Positions 33,331 to 45,969 of a stretch of DNA of 64,000 nucleotides are shown here, piece after piece. The stretch comes from Austropuccinia psidii (taxonomy: Eukaryota > Basidiomycota > Pucciniomycetes > Pucciniales > Sphaerophragmiaceae). The notes under the pieces were generated by a model that did not search any database, was not told the origin of the DNA, and was given only the letters and a program-made list of their open reading frames with translations. The stretch covers positions 39,943,185-40,007,184 of the forward strand of contig JALGQZ010000003.1 of assembly GCA_023105745.1 (NCBI GenBank), read 5' to 3'. The position numbers and the translations under genes are program-made. Positions within the stretch are counted from its first letter, which is position 1. Each line of letters begins with the position of its first letter.

Positions 33331-35268
33331 TATCATCTGAATTTTTGTCATTTACATCATCTTTTCAACATCAGGTTGTTTCTCAATCTCAATTTCATTA
33401 ATTTTTCCTCTTTTGGGGTATGTATTAGCTAAATGTGTTGTACCTTGGCAAATATAAAACTTTCTGATTGTGCCTGCAGATCTATACTTCATATTATTAG
33501 AGTTTTCTCTGGGGTCTTTCTTCAAATAATATTTCCAAGTTGTATTGAACCTTGTCTTGCGCTTCATCCTACTAGAACAAATTGTGGCTCTTGTGGTTCC
33601 TTCTTCTAATAAATTAATAGTATATTCTGACAAAAATCTTTCAGTAGTCCCGATTTTGACAGAATGCTCCTAGTCACCTCCACATTGTCTCAGAATTTTC
33701 CTGTGAATCATAAATTCTGACATGAAAGGATATAATGATGGAGAGTTTGTTTGTTGGAAAAAGCACAGTAAAGCCGTGTCTTTGTCAGAATTGAGTTTAG
33801 AAAATTCAAAGGCTGTTTCCATTTTAAGACTCCAAGCATCATTTGACCATTTATTAATGATTTGGGGTTTCCACAAAGTCCAAATTTGGTGTCCATGTGC
33901 TTGTATTAATTTGATATACCATCTGTGAGTTTATTTGGGAAGCAAGGTGTTAAATATTGCTCTTACCAATCTTTTGGGTTGTTCAAAGTCTTCTTTGATC
34001 ATGTAAATTTATCTTTGTCATTCCACTGGGTCAGATTCTCCTTCACCATTGAAGTGAGGTCATTCTTTAAGTTTAGGTACTTCTTTCAAAAGTTCTTGGC
34101 CCATTTATGCTTCCAAGTTATGGAAAGAAGTGGAAAATTCATTCTTCATTTGTGAGTTTTCTAAATCCAATAATTGTTTGTTGAAATTCCCTATACCCTC
34201 ACTTTGATTCAGAGGTGTAGAAATTCTTGGTAAGATGTTCAGTAATTGTTGAAATTCATCTTTTTACTGGTATTACACCTTGTGGAATTTATTACTTTAT
34301 GTTGAAAACCTTGTATGAAATCAATTAACTCAATTCTATACATGAATATAGAATATTTATCCATTAATTCTTTTATAATAACAGATTTCTCACTTATCTT
34401 GTTTTCAAATGAATTGTAATTGTTTGTGTTTCAATTGTTCTCAAAATTTTCTCAAAACACATAAGTGTTTCATTTATTTGGTTTAAATGCAAATTATTTG
34501 TTTTAAGATTGTTACAAATAGTTGAATTTTTGTCAGTAATATGACTTTTTATGTCATTTATAATTGTATACAAGGCCATAATTCCATCAAAGACCTCAGA
34601 AATCATTTCTGATATTTTAATCTGGCACCCTCCCTTTTCTGAATTTACATAATGGTTCTGGACATCTGGAACACATTTTCCATGTCATCCTTTTGAATAT
34701 TTGGGATTCTGGAGCTTTGGCTGTATTGTTTTGTAGCTTGTGCTTCTCCCTTGCCCTATTGTTCAGCTTGTGGCTTCTTTCTCACTTTGGGAATGCTGTT
34801 CATGGCCACTGGGTCTGGTTTTGGCACATTCTTGGGTGGTGGAGGGTTTTTTCCCACCATTCTTCTGTTAAAAGCATCATGTTTGTCTTTTCAATCAATT
34901 GATGCCATCCATTCAACAACTTGCAAGTATTGGAATGGCCAAGAGACTTTCTCACAGTCAGGTAAGAGTTCATGCTGTTTTTTCACAGGTCTTCAAGGTT
35001 TTGATACTCTTTGTGGTATAGTGCATTTTTGTATGCCTTATGGCTGCCCTTTCATATAATCACTAAGGCTTCTTAATGAATTTTATGCTCTTTTTAAAGG
35101 TAAAAGAGTGTTTTATTTGCTTTAGAATGGCATGATTTGTCAGTTTGGGCTTCATTTGATGATTTTTGTCCTTATGAAACAGATTGGCTTCTGCCATAAT
35201 CATGTCTGTAATGTTTTTTGGGAGCTGTGTGAGGGGTTATAGCTTTCTCCTGATCTGGTTAAAGGCAT
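33331..35268 (-). pseudogene. gag: gag of element B (broken)
   Basis: ATG at 35268 opens MPLTRSGESYNPSHSSQK, similar to the start of element D gag. Further minus-strand pieces: a basic, Pro/Lys-rich linker (35060-34690), a helical segment (34606-34394, NDIKSHITDKNSTICNN), capsid (33896-33670, INKWSNDAWSLKMETAF, HRKILRQCGGD) and a zinc knuckle with two positions lost (YICQGTTHLANTY, about 33460). Just upstream of 35268 an open frame (to 35574) contains GTAAGT and may be a spliced 5' exon. Many stops. Confidence 0.75.
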
Positions 35269-35729
35269 AATTATAAGTAAGAAGGCTTGAAAATAGTAAT
35301 TTTGAATCAAAAACTTACTCATGGCCAAATTATTTGCTTTTTGGAGTGTATTACTAATATCCAAATTCATTAATTCAGAAGAGATTGGATCTTGTCTATT
35401 TAGAATAACAATACTTTTATGGTGAGATCTGACAGTACTTGCAGGAAGAATGCTAGTGGATTTTGATTCTGTTTCAATGTTTTCTTGTGTTACCATGTTG
35501 CCAGAAACTAAAATAATATGAAAAAAGCAATTATTTCCATAAAAAAGGTTTTTCAAAAGAGAAATAAAAAACAAAGCCTCACTTATAATATGAAGAAAGT
35601 TTTATTTTTTATGATTTTTTTCAATTATAATAATTTTAATGGAGTCTTAAATCTTCAATATAAGAAAAAAGATAAAAAAAAGGTAAAAAAACACAGCTTG
35701 GGCCCCAAATTGAAGTTGTGGATATGAAA

Positions 35730-37318
35730 ATTTTATTAAACATAAAGTACTCTTCCTATCCTTATAATTTGTATGAGGTAGAATTTAATTGAATATAGTA
35801 AATTTTGACTTTTTTTTAAAACAAACACACCAAATTTACTCTTCTTAACTTTTATAGTATAAAACAACAATATTATAAAGATTTATTGTTTTACCAACAA
35901 TAAAAAAATATCCAAAAATAATCTAAAAGGGATATTTAAAGCTACAAAAGAAATTTGTTAGAGAGAGATTTGAATTGGGATTAATTGAGCAAAGGACTGC
36001 AAGAAATTGATATAAGAAAACAGACTTTAAAAGAAAAATTAAAGATAAAACCCACCCAAAAGTGGCCAGAGTGAATTTGGAAACAAAGTGACAAAGTTAA
36101 CAGTGATGAAAGATGCTTTACTTCAATTTTGGATGGTTCAAGGGTAAAAATGATAAGAATGATTTTTTCATGCTTTTATAAGGTTTGAAATGATTTTCAA
36201 AAGATGGTTAGAATTTTTTTTTTTGGCTTAAAAGTGGTTAAATCAATTATAAAAGGAAAAGATTCTAACATGAAGAGAAAAGTGGGGCCAAGAAGAAATT
36301 CATTTATAGCCACAAATTTTCTTATTTCAAAAGTAAAATTTACTCTAATGAGTCGTGAGAGGCATACTTACAACAGAAAAGCCAATTATGGAATTTGAAC
36401 CCAGGTTTAAACCAAAAAGGGGCTGGTTTTAGCAATTTTTTACTATTTTCAGACATTTGAGTCACTTAATTCAGCCATTGCTATAATAATACTTGGTTTC
36501 GAACCTTCAAAACATGTCAGAATGTATGTAAGAGACCTCAAACCAGTTAAAACTGTTTCTAATAAGGTTTTTTTAACTTAAGGGTAGTTTTACCCCCTTG
36601 GAAACAGTTAAAACTTCCCTAGTTTGTATTGAAACCAAATCATTATTTGAGTCACAGAACCTGTGACCCAAATCCAGGCAAAAATTAATTAAATTTTGCA
36701 TTAAGTTTGGCATCCCATTCCTCTCAGCAAGGAATTTGGGGGAGCCTGGAACCCTTGGAGCCAAGATTCCTTCTCCTCCCAAAATTAATCTTTCCAATTT
36801 ATTTTTTCTTTAATTTCTCATCATGTACTATACTACAATTTTGCATATGCAATTAAATTGGAAGTTCAAATACAGAACTGTCATTATTTATTCTACATAT
36901 GTAAATCCAAGTCCACTTATTTAATAAACATTCCCATTTCAACATTTCAATTAAGAATACTTCAGTTCCTTATAGATTCTAAACTACACACACCACCTCA
37001 ATTTGAAAACAAAATCTGATCATTAACACCACATGTGGTGTCAATTAAGTTAAGGTTTTGAATATTTTCATATTTTCATACACAAAATGCTAAAAACTTA
37101 ATTTCAGCTTATTTAGAGTTGAGTTACAGAATTTTCATGCAGAGGTGATCTCACCATAACTGTTATGAGGAATCAAATGGTGAAATCATCTTCATAATCT
37201 TATTTATTAAAAAAAGTTATAATAGTTTTTATTAACCATTTTTCCAAAAAGGTTTCAATTTTAATATTTTTGGTGAAAAGTCAGTTTTACTTCATTTTTC
37301 AAGTAAAAGTGTATTTTT
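35730..37318 (-). repeat. 5' LTR of element B (outer end missing)
   Basis: Matches the 3' LTR of B base by base over long runs, including the ACACCACATGTGGTGT palindrome. It stops at 37318, where LTR F begins, so the first ~150 bases of the minus-strand LTR are missing. Internal border about 35715, where the minus strand reads TTTGGGGCCCAAGC, a possible primer-binding site. Confidence 0.7.
37026..37041. promoter_or_regulatory. 16-bp palindrome in LTR B, second copy
   Basis: ACACCACATGTGGTGT, identical to 28885-28900. Confidence 0.5.
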
Positions 37319-39045
37319 TGTGAGGATTGAGGTATATTTTACATAACCACATAGGCCACAATAAGGATAAAATCAAATTTTAAACTATACATAACCCATA
37401 TGTCATGCATATACTCAATATTAATTATTTTTCATTCCAGAAAAGATGAATATCTTTTCTGTGACTAAGTAAATCCATGGATTTAAGGTCAGATTTGTCT
37501 ACTAAACAAAACTTGCCCTAGGGTTTCTCAATTGATTTAAGAAGCTAAAATTAACTCTATGTGGTTCTAATATGGAGAATACTTCAATAAAACATCATCA
37601 ATACCACATAAAAGAATTGTCAAACTTTTTTTTTCTCAATTTCATGCCAAAATGATGGGAATGTGAGAAATCCCATATTAAATATACACTAAATTAGTGT
37701 TATGAATGTTTTTGGCGCTTAAAAATACATTGCTCTTCCATACAGTTTTGGTACACCCAAAGTGGATATCAGTCTTTAAGCCTGAATTACAATTTTTGAT
37801 GTGAAAATAGCTAAGGGGGACAAAAGCCATTAAAGAGACCCAAGCAGGAAATGAGAAACTCTGAATCTTGTAAAAATGTAAATTATTAATTATTTTCCAA
37901 AGATAAACCTCAAAAGAGTCATAAAAACTCTTTCTGGAGTAGTATCTATGCGTTTACCCCATGGAAACCAGCTATTACTATGCTATTTGCAATTCTAAAT
38001 AGACATAAGGTAAAAAATTCAAAATTTGTTAAAACAGCATACAGGACCAATGGATAAAAGGATAATCCATATAAAAACCACAAATAATTATTACTTAATA
38101 ACTAAAGTCAAAAGGTTTACTTAAAGTCCATATCTGATGATTCCACATGGAACACTGAATCTTCAAAAATTCACAGAAAATACAATCTGTGATTAATTCT
38201 CCCATAACATTGATAATGTTGGGAGATTAATTATTTTTTTGAAATAAATGAACATTTGAAGTTTTTACTCCTTTATTTCTTAACCATAAATGAGTTGGTA
38301 GTCACATAAAATGACTTGATTAAGGAATAATTATAATCTTACATGACAATAAGTGATGTAACCCATTATGGAAAAAAATAATTTATCCTCACTCACTGGT
38401 CTTTTATTTTCTCTATGGAATTCCTCTGTGAGCTTTTATTGACTTAAGAGGCGCCTCCTTTTGATGTTTCTTTCCAAATCATATTCTTATCCAATTATAT
38501 CTTTAGTACCAACAAGTAAATATTAGTTAGTACTTTCTTTAAGTGTTTTAATTCTTTTGAAATTACTCAGAAAGACATGAAATCATATCAATATGCTACT
38601 TACAATAGTTCTCAATTATCATATTTTTGTATTACTGTTATAATGCCATTTTTAAATTTTAAATCCACAATTAATCCATCAAGATCACTCTTCCAATGCT
38701 TTAGAAGGTATTATTGGAGTATGAGTGAGTATTGTTTACTTAATTCTTGATGTCTTTCTCTAGTAATAGTTGTATTCAAGAATTATCATTATAATTATTC
38801 TTGAAACAGATAATTATATATCAAAATAATTTTATTATTTTAATAAAGAATTTTTATTATTAAATATCTCTTTTAAACAATTATTGTTTACTGTTATAAT
38901 CATTATTAGTGTATGAAAAGTAAAAGAAACAACTAAGTAATTGATTATTCAATTGTGGTTATAATGAATTTATTTAGTATATTTTATAAGAACAGTCATA
39001 TTACTGCTAGTTAAAAGCAATATTATTAACAAATTCATAAACACA
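37319..39045 (+). repeat. LTR F, plus strand, D-like family
   Basis: Starts TGTGAGGATTGAGGTATA with ACATAACC and GGCCACAA following, a layout like the start of element D's LTR. The end (ACAGTCATATTACT...ATTCATAAACA) resembles the end of D's 3' LTR (ACAGTCATAGCACT...). Length about 1.73 kb. No attached internal region and no target duplication: LTR B lies on the left and the gag of element E on the right. It is probably a leftover LTR at a recombination junction. The right end is uncertain by a few bases. Confidence 0.5.
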
Positions 39046-41250
39046 TCTTGCAACACATCTTGTAAAGTATTGGAAATATCATCTAGAGTGAACATTTGGT
39101 TGCACCTGAATTTTACTGAATGTGCTAGTTCTCCTGGAATTTGTGTCAGGTGCTTGTGATTTTTCATTTGGATGTTCATATTAGCATCAATGGCTTTAAG
39201 TGTTTAAAAAATTTCAAGAAACCACTAATAATGATCTTCTTCCACTGAGTATTTGTAATTTTCAAATGACATGGTTGTTTGCCATATCCAAGTAACATTA
39301 ATATAAATTTGGATTATCCGACTGTTCCACCATGGATTTCTTTCACTTCTTTTTGAAAGATACTAGCATGTCCTTTGAATTCTGTGTTTGGTCTGGCTGT
39401 AATTCAATGGTCTGTTATACTTGGTATATCAATGAAGAGTCCATAAATATGATCAATGAGCTCCATATGATCATATTCTTATACACCAGAGGTTTTTGCC
39501 AGATTGTGGATTCTGGAAGCTGTTTCAAAGCTTAATTCTCTTATCAAGTAATATTATCTCAATTTTCGTATTGTGATGGGGCTGTGTACTTACTCTCCAT
39601 TGGGGTATCTGGTTTGATGTCCTCTTGGAGGTGTGGAATATTTCCAAAATCATGGCCTTGACTCGGTGGCTTCATTTTCTGGAAGGCAGTAAATAATTTG
39701 TTTGTGTCTTGATCCAGGTAATCTCTGTCCCTCTTGCAGTGGTATTGCTCCTCTAAGACCTGATTTAGTCTTTTCTAGTCTCTTCTGAGGCTTTTATTAA
39801 TTTATCATAGCCCTCTTTTAGGGCTTGGATAGTTTTTGTTATAAGGTTGTCAGTTCTTTAAGCCTTACATTGTTTTTCTGGAGCTTTTCAAACTTTTCTT
39901 GAGTTTTTTCTGCAAAGTGGGACATTTTTAACCACAATTAAGTTTTGTTTAGATTACTCTTGGGTGTAACAACACTATTTACATTCTGAGTGGGGATATA
40001 ATTTCTAATTGTAGGTGTACTGATTCTATCAGATGTATCTACAATTATTTTTTGTTTCTGTGAACCTCTTCCACTAATTCCAGTAACTTATGGATCATTG
40101 GGTCTGATTATTCCTTCCTCTGGCCAAAATTAGTCTTTTTCTTGCCCTTTGATCCTTGTGTTCTCCTGGAAAATTTCTGGAGTTGTGAATAATAGTGATT
40201 CTTGGCACCTGCCTTTTTGCATTCTGAGTGGTGTGAAGACACTTTAGAGCTTGTTTAACATACTCCTTGTGAGCATTAAAGAGTCAAAATATGCTCTTTC
40301 TGGATCCATTGCTCCTCTATATCCTGCATTGTGGCTTTATTTTCCCTGATTTTGGCTTCCCTGCCTTCTAGGAGTTTGGATTTCCTGTTTATATTCCAAC
40401 CTTTGATAATTTCCATAAGTTATTTTGAGGAAATCTCTCTAAGACATATCTTCTGGAAGCTTGCCCCTGGTTCTGCCCAGTGTGAAGCCAGGTTGAACCT
40501 CTTATGTTCCATGCTCCATTGGAACAGGTCTTTGAAGAGTTGGTAGAGCTAAAGTGCTTGATCCATGTCTTTCCAATCCTCTGGTTTGAGGTGTCCATTG
40601 AATTGGGAGGTGAATGGGAGTGTGGGCATTATTTTCCTCAGTTTCTTGACATTCACCATACTGCCCAAACCCTGGTCTTCTGGATCTGAACAGTCCTTTT
40701 CTCTCCACTGGCTGGTTACTTGGGAATCCAAGGGCTCTGAGGTGTACAGGAGACATTTTCCCAGTGTCTGAAATAAGTCAGAAATTTTGTTCTTAGGGTA
40801 TTTACCTTTGACTCTGATTTGTAAAAACTTGTATTCTTCATCTTTTGGAAATTTTCCTTTAGATATTACAATTGGGTTAATCACTGTTATTTCACCAGTA
40901 CAGGCTATCAAGGCTGGTTGAGCTTGTATGGAGGCAGAAATTTGTGGTTTTCTGGGCCTCTGAATGGACATGGGTGTCCAATCCTGAGTTGTGATGAGGC
41001 TTTCACATTTCCTCTTCCCTTTGCCCCTATGCATGTGGTCTGTGTATGAGGATGTCACTGGTGGGTTTTCCTGTGACTTTTCCTCTAGTGGTACAAAGTT
41101 TTCTTCCACTAGTATTCAAATTGGGAGGGCTTATTTCAGTCTTGACTCTTAAAAATGCTTCAAATTGAAGAATAGCATCTGGTGTGATATATGGCCGTAT
41201 CACACCTCTGTACAGTGACTGTTGGTTGGTAATACACATTCCCATGTCAA
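39046..41250 (-). pseudogene. gag: gag of element E (broken)
   Basis: Longest piece, minus 41109-40549 (186 codons): MEENFVPLEEKSQENPP, a basic patch (HRGKGKRK), ACTGEITVINPIVISKGK, then LKPEDWKDMDQAL. A second frame over the same DNA (40756-40502) is also open, with SRRPGFGQYGECQETEENN. A coiled-coil-like piece (QMSHFAEKTQEKFEKLQ) lies near 39910 and capsid remnants near 39420-39040 (TWIWQTTMSFENY, NIQMKNHKHLTQIPGELA). The zinc knuckle is missing because the element is cut here. Confidence 0.75.
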
Positions 41251-41727
41251 AAATAATGCTTGAAAGTTGTCTGGTTACATCTGGAATTCAAATATCTCAC
41301 AGTTTTTAGTCTGTAATCAACAGTAATAACTTGAATAAAGTGGTATAATATGAACAATTGAATGTTCCAATATGCTCAGCCACACCTTCTGAAGCTGTCA
41401 TTAGCAGTACAGAGGAGGATTTTATGACTTCAGAAGCATGTAAATGGGTATTTCTTAGTCTCATATCAAGAAAATATGCCAAAAATAAGACTATGGTAAT
41501 TAAAATATAGTTTAACATGTCAAAGAATGCAAAAAAACAAAAAAAAAACAATAATATATGTCTATATACCATTCAAAAAACAATAATATATGATATTTAA
41601 TATATTATTATTTTATACATAAAATATTTCTGAACCCAAAAGGAAGAGTAATACCAAGAGAAAAGATAAAAGTAAGATAAAAGGACTCAATTTTTTTTTA
41701 AAAAGTCCAAAGTGCTCAAAAAAACAT

Positions 41728-41740
41728 GGCCAGGCCCCCA
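41728..41740 (-). other. Primer-binding-like site of element E
   Basis: The minus strand reads TGGGGGCCTGGCC, identical to element A (7938-7950), six bases inside the R1 LTR end. The same primer seems to be shared by elements whose LTRs are otherwise different. Confidence 0.5.
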
Positions 41741-41746
41741 AAAATT

Positions 41747-43151
41747 TGGGCTGAGTCTATGGTAAAGCTATAATAACACCAGTTGAAGCTCTAACAATAA
41801 CTGTGACATGTAATATGGTAATGAGAATTGGGTTTAATGAGAGTTTTAAGGGATTTACTATGAGAAATAGTGGTGGTGAGTGCTAATGAAAGCCCAGGAT
41901 CCACTGCTTATCAGGTTATTAAGTATAATAAGCAGTAGAATACTAAGAATTAAAGTATAACCTGGTTATTTCAAAGAGTATAACAGTTTTTTTGACAGTT
42001 TTACTATGTAGGAATGTAAGAGCAGGATGGGGATTCCTCTTTTGGGCAGAGAAAGGTCCCTTTTTATCCTGAAAACAGGTGAAAAGGTCCTCTGGAGCAG
42101 TTAATGGGGAGGAAATGAAGACTTTTCACTTCCAAGTACTTGTGATTTTCAAAAGGCCTTTATAGCCTGTATTGGGCTCAGATGTATTTTTGAAACCACA
42201 TTTGGGAAGTCTTCACTAATACAGGGTGAAACATTTCATCTGGGGACCACACAGCCCTTCTCTGACGTGTATGAAGCATAGAATGTGGTGCAGAACCTGT
42301 ATGGAGCCCCAGTATTGAGAAATCTATGAGGTATTGAAGGGTAAAAAGGCTCGTTTGTCTAATTGAGACCTCATATTCAAAAACATTAGAAAGTATCTCA
42401 CAGTAAAGGTGAATTGGTCCAACTGTGGGATTTGAGCCCTAAAACAGCCATAAAACTGTTGGTTTCCAACATATTAAGCTCAAAAATTGTTCATTGTGTA
42501 GCCCTAGATGGGGTATGCACAATGGTACCTCATTTGATATGAGTAGGGTTAAGTATGGAAAATTCATATCATGTTCAATTCCTATTATCTAAATATGGAT
42601 TTTGCCTAAATCCTATATGGATGTTATTTTCTCCTTAACATTTCTTCTAGATTGGTTATGGACAGATAGTCCATCAGATAGCCTTAATTGTGCTCTTTCC
42701 AAGATTAAACTACCTTAGGTATGTTATACTAACACTGTAGAAGCTAGATGAACAGTGAGTATGTTATTCACCTTTATTTGGATTTAATATAGACATAGCT
42801 TCTGTAGTTCTGAAGCTAGCTCAGTTTGGCTAGTACCATTAGATAGCCCTTACTGAGGTATTCAATTGAAAAACCCTTTGATGGGGTTCAGCCTCTTTCT
42901 CTGAATTTTGGATGAGGGGTAAAAATTAAGTTTTATGCTCAGTAACTGCCTTGAGCCTAAATAAATTTGTTATTCTTTGTCCTATGATTATGAGACTTGT
43001 ATATTTGGAAAGAGGTAAGTTTCCTATTTCTTTTGATAGTTTTTGTGCTTGTTTGGCTCAGCTTTATGTTTTGGTGGTATTTCACTCTACCATTGGTTTA
43101 TGGTACTTTTGTTATCATGCTTGTGCTCTGGTTTTGAGTCACAGGCTGACA
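41747..43151 (-). repeat. R1 LTR, copy 2 (complete, 5' LTR of element E)
   Basis: About 1405 bp. On the minus strand it begins TGTCAGCCTGTGACTC and ends ...CTCAGCCCA, giving TG...CA ends. It is followed leftwards by the primer-binding-like site and gag. It corresponds to 1-1288 and 63038-63566. Confidence 0.7.
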
Positions 43152-43174
43152 ATCTCATAGTTAAAACTTACATT

Positions 43175-43187
43175 TGGGGGCTTGGCC
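43175..43187 (+). other. Primer-binding-like site of element C
   Basis: TGGGGGCTTGGCC, two bases after the LTR remnant; one base differs from elements A and E. Confidence 0.5.
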
Positions 43188-43619
43188 ATAATATTTAATT
43201 AAAAGAACCTATAAAATGATTCAAATTTGGTGTATCCAATAATAAATTATATAGTAACTCTATATTTATTGATTTTACAAACTATTGAGGAATTTGAAAA
43301 TCAATTGTATTGTTTTACACCTGGTTTTAACATCTGTAGACTTTCAAGAACTTTCTTTAAGTGAATCTAGTGATCAAAAAGCATGATTATAAATTAAAAA
43401 TATATTTATGATTTAATTAAATTTTGAAGAATAATATAAGCTTTATTTTAAAATCTGAAATAAAAATATAATAAAAAATAATAAAAAACATTTGTTGATT
43501 TTTTCTACTCATTTCCCTTATAAAAAGGATTTAAAAGGAATTTTAAAGTGGAAATTTCCATATATTTGCAAAAGTAGAGCTTTTTATAAAAAGGAGTTAT
43601 ATTTGTTTGTCTCTTTTAG

Positions 43620-45960
43620 TGTTTAAAGATAACCCAAAAGAGGACAATCTAACCACTTTCAAAATATGGGTGGAAGAAACAGTAGATCAGAAAAGAAAAA
43701 CTAAGAAATTATTCTTTCCAGGAACCACCATTCAGGAATACAAATGCAAGCACCTTTCTTTTATCACTTTATTACAAATATTAATACTAGAAGAGGTTTC
43801 AAATACTCCATCAAATCAGATAGAAGTGAGCTCAGAGGTAGAAATCATCCCAAAAAAGGGAAAATAAAGTGAAACATTTCAGTGGAACAGAATACACACA
43901 ACCAAGTTCCATATCCTAAAGGCAAGTCCCAGAAATGCGCATAATATTTGAACCAAAATTGGAACCAAGTATGAGTCATTCCAAAAGAAACCAATGAAAT
44001 TCAGGGGCCTCAGATAGAGATCTACTTGGGCAAGTACAAGCAGTAATACACAGTCTTCAAAGACAAATATTTGGAAATGCTTCCAAAACTTCATCAAGGA
44101 GTGATAAAATCCTGGAACATCCTCAAAATTTTCCTGAAGGAGGAGGAAATAGTGAGATACTACAATTTATGGAATCCACTATCATCCAAACCTCAAATGA
44201 AGAAAATAAAGAAATGGAAAAAACAAAGAGAGTGGAAAGAAAAGAATAAGCCCCAGTAGTTTCTACCAGAAATAAATAAGACAACCAACCTCCCCAAGAA
44301 GTAAAGAAGAAGTGAAAGAATTGCAAGAAATCATATTCCCCCAGTTACAGGAGGCCAAGAATCAAAAAAATGCCATTCTCAATGTATCCAACATGGCCAG
44401 AATCTTGATGGAATTAAAGGACAAAGAGGAACAAATAATGGGAAAGCCATCTTTTCCAAAGTAATAAATTTGTCTCCTGATGTTGTAAATACTTTGTTAG
44501 AAATCAAACATAGTATCTTACCCTTAAAAAAAGAGATTTTGTCATCACTAAAAGAAATAGACACCAGTATATTATCTTTAACTCAAATGTTTTTAAAAAA
44601 TAAAAAATAAATAGATAAAATTAGAATAAGGTTGAAAATGACAAGCCATAGATCTTAATTGATAATAATCAAAAAATTCATACAAGGACAACAAGAGTTG
44701 TATAAGTACATAAAAGATATCAAAGAAAAGGCATCAACAATCAATTATGACCAAAGCATTGAAAACCTGACTGATCAATTTAACAAATTATCAATTTATA
44801 TTGAAATGATTGTTGAAAACACTTCATCACACCAAAAAATACTGCTAGATCATGTAAAAAAATGTTTTTAAGCAAGGATGAATATTGCAGATGAAATTAA
44901 AAGTGAAATAAGACTTATTACTGAGAGAATGGTTAAAAAATAAGGCAAATTCAAACCTGCCAAAGCTATCAACCCTATGTTACCATGTAAGAAGCCCTGT
45001 CAAGCCAAAACAGGAATTAACAAAACACTTCATAACAGACTAAAACCATTGTGAAAATAACCCAGTCTTAATGAAAGAAGCCCCTCAGCTTGAAGAATGG
45101 CCAAAATTCAAAGGTGAAGAAGAATATGACCACATTTAATTGATTAAGACAATTTAAATTTTTCAAGAAGATTATGCTATACCAGAGGAATTAATCACTG
45201 AAAGATTACATTCATTATTTAAAAAATCTGCAAAAAGATGTTATTATGGAATAAGACAAACAAATGGCAAAGATACCTGGTCTTGGTTGAAAGATGAAAT
45301 GATCACCAAGTGGGAAAAAGAGGCCTGGAGCTATCAAATAGAAAATGCATTTGAAAGCTCATTCTTTGACCCAGAGAAAGACAAACCTTTCACTTGGTTC
45401 TTAAAACGATTTGCAATATTAAATGCATTATATCCAGAAATGTCACAAAAACTACTGCATATGAAAATATTGAAAGAGTGTGGAGGAGAACTGGAACATT
45501 CTCTAAGGAGAAGGTTCATAGAACCATGTTCCACAGAATAATAAATCAACACACAAGATTATGTTGTGACAAGAACCCAAATTGGCAGAAAATGGAAAAA
45601 ATTGGATATAAAAAAGCCCCAAAAAACCATTCATTAAAAAGGACCACACAAAAGAGCCTTTCAAACACAATGAAACTAATGAGAAAAGGGTATACCATAA
45701 ATGTGGTGGTATTGGGCACTTAGCTAATAATTGTCTCAAAAAGGCAAAAATTGCAGAAATTGTGGAAACAGAAGACCACAATGAAAAATAGGAAGAGTCT
45801 TATTCTGAAAAGGATATTGAAGAGTCAGAAGCATCTTTAAGTGATGAGATAAATGTAATTCTATGAAGTACTGGATGTAAACTCAAATTTGCAACAGAAT
45901 TGAACCTCTGATAAATGCCGTACAACTACACAGGATGCCAAATTTCATAGAACCAAACCT
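43620..45960 (+). pseudogene. gag: gag of element C (broken)
   Basis: Starts after the CTCTTTTAG acceptor at 43618-43619 with VFKDNPKEDN, the counterpart of VLEDNSTKDS in element A. Later pieces: KLHQGVIKSWNILK region (44071-44259), a helical segment (44659-44871, QELYKYIKDIKEKASTINYD), and capsid (45070-45540) with TKWEKEAWSYQIENAFESSF and KECGGELEHSLRRRFIEPC. The zinc knuckle (about 45685-45732) reads YHKCGGIGHLANNC, with the first Cys changed to Tyr. Several stops and frame shifts. Confidence 0.8.
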
Positions 45961-45969
45961 TCAGGAAGA

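Larger units (their letters stand above)
27632..37318 (-). mobile_element. Element B: minus-strand Ty3/gypsy, internally rearranged
   Basis: LTR-like blocks at 27632-29364 and about 35730-37318 match each other, including a conserved 16-bp palindrome. Between them, on the minus strand, come gag (35268-33331), protease copies (33330-32471), an inverted plus-strand segment with gag end, protease and RT (30713-32470), then RNase H, integrase and chromodomain (30712-29430). The right LTR lacks its first ~150 bases, being cut where LTR F starts. No target duplication is seen. The integrase lacks its middle, and the protease and RT motifs are mutated. Confidence 0.75.
39046..43151 (-). mobile_element. 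Element E: 5' part of a minus-strand gypsy element
   Basis: On the minus strand: an R1 LTR (43151-41747), a primer-binding-like site (41740-41728), then gag to about 39046, where it is cut by LTR F. No protease, RT or integrase of this element remains beside it. The gag family differs from A-D and closely resembles another Austropuccinia gypsy family. The LTR's outer end abuts the last 21 bases of element C's 5' LTR. Confidence 0.75.

Noticed and set aside
34693..35059. Plus-strand Trp/Phe/Leu-rich frames
   Set aside because: They are mirror frames of the basic gag linker of element B on the minus strand.
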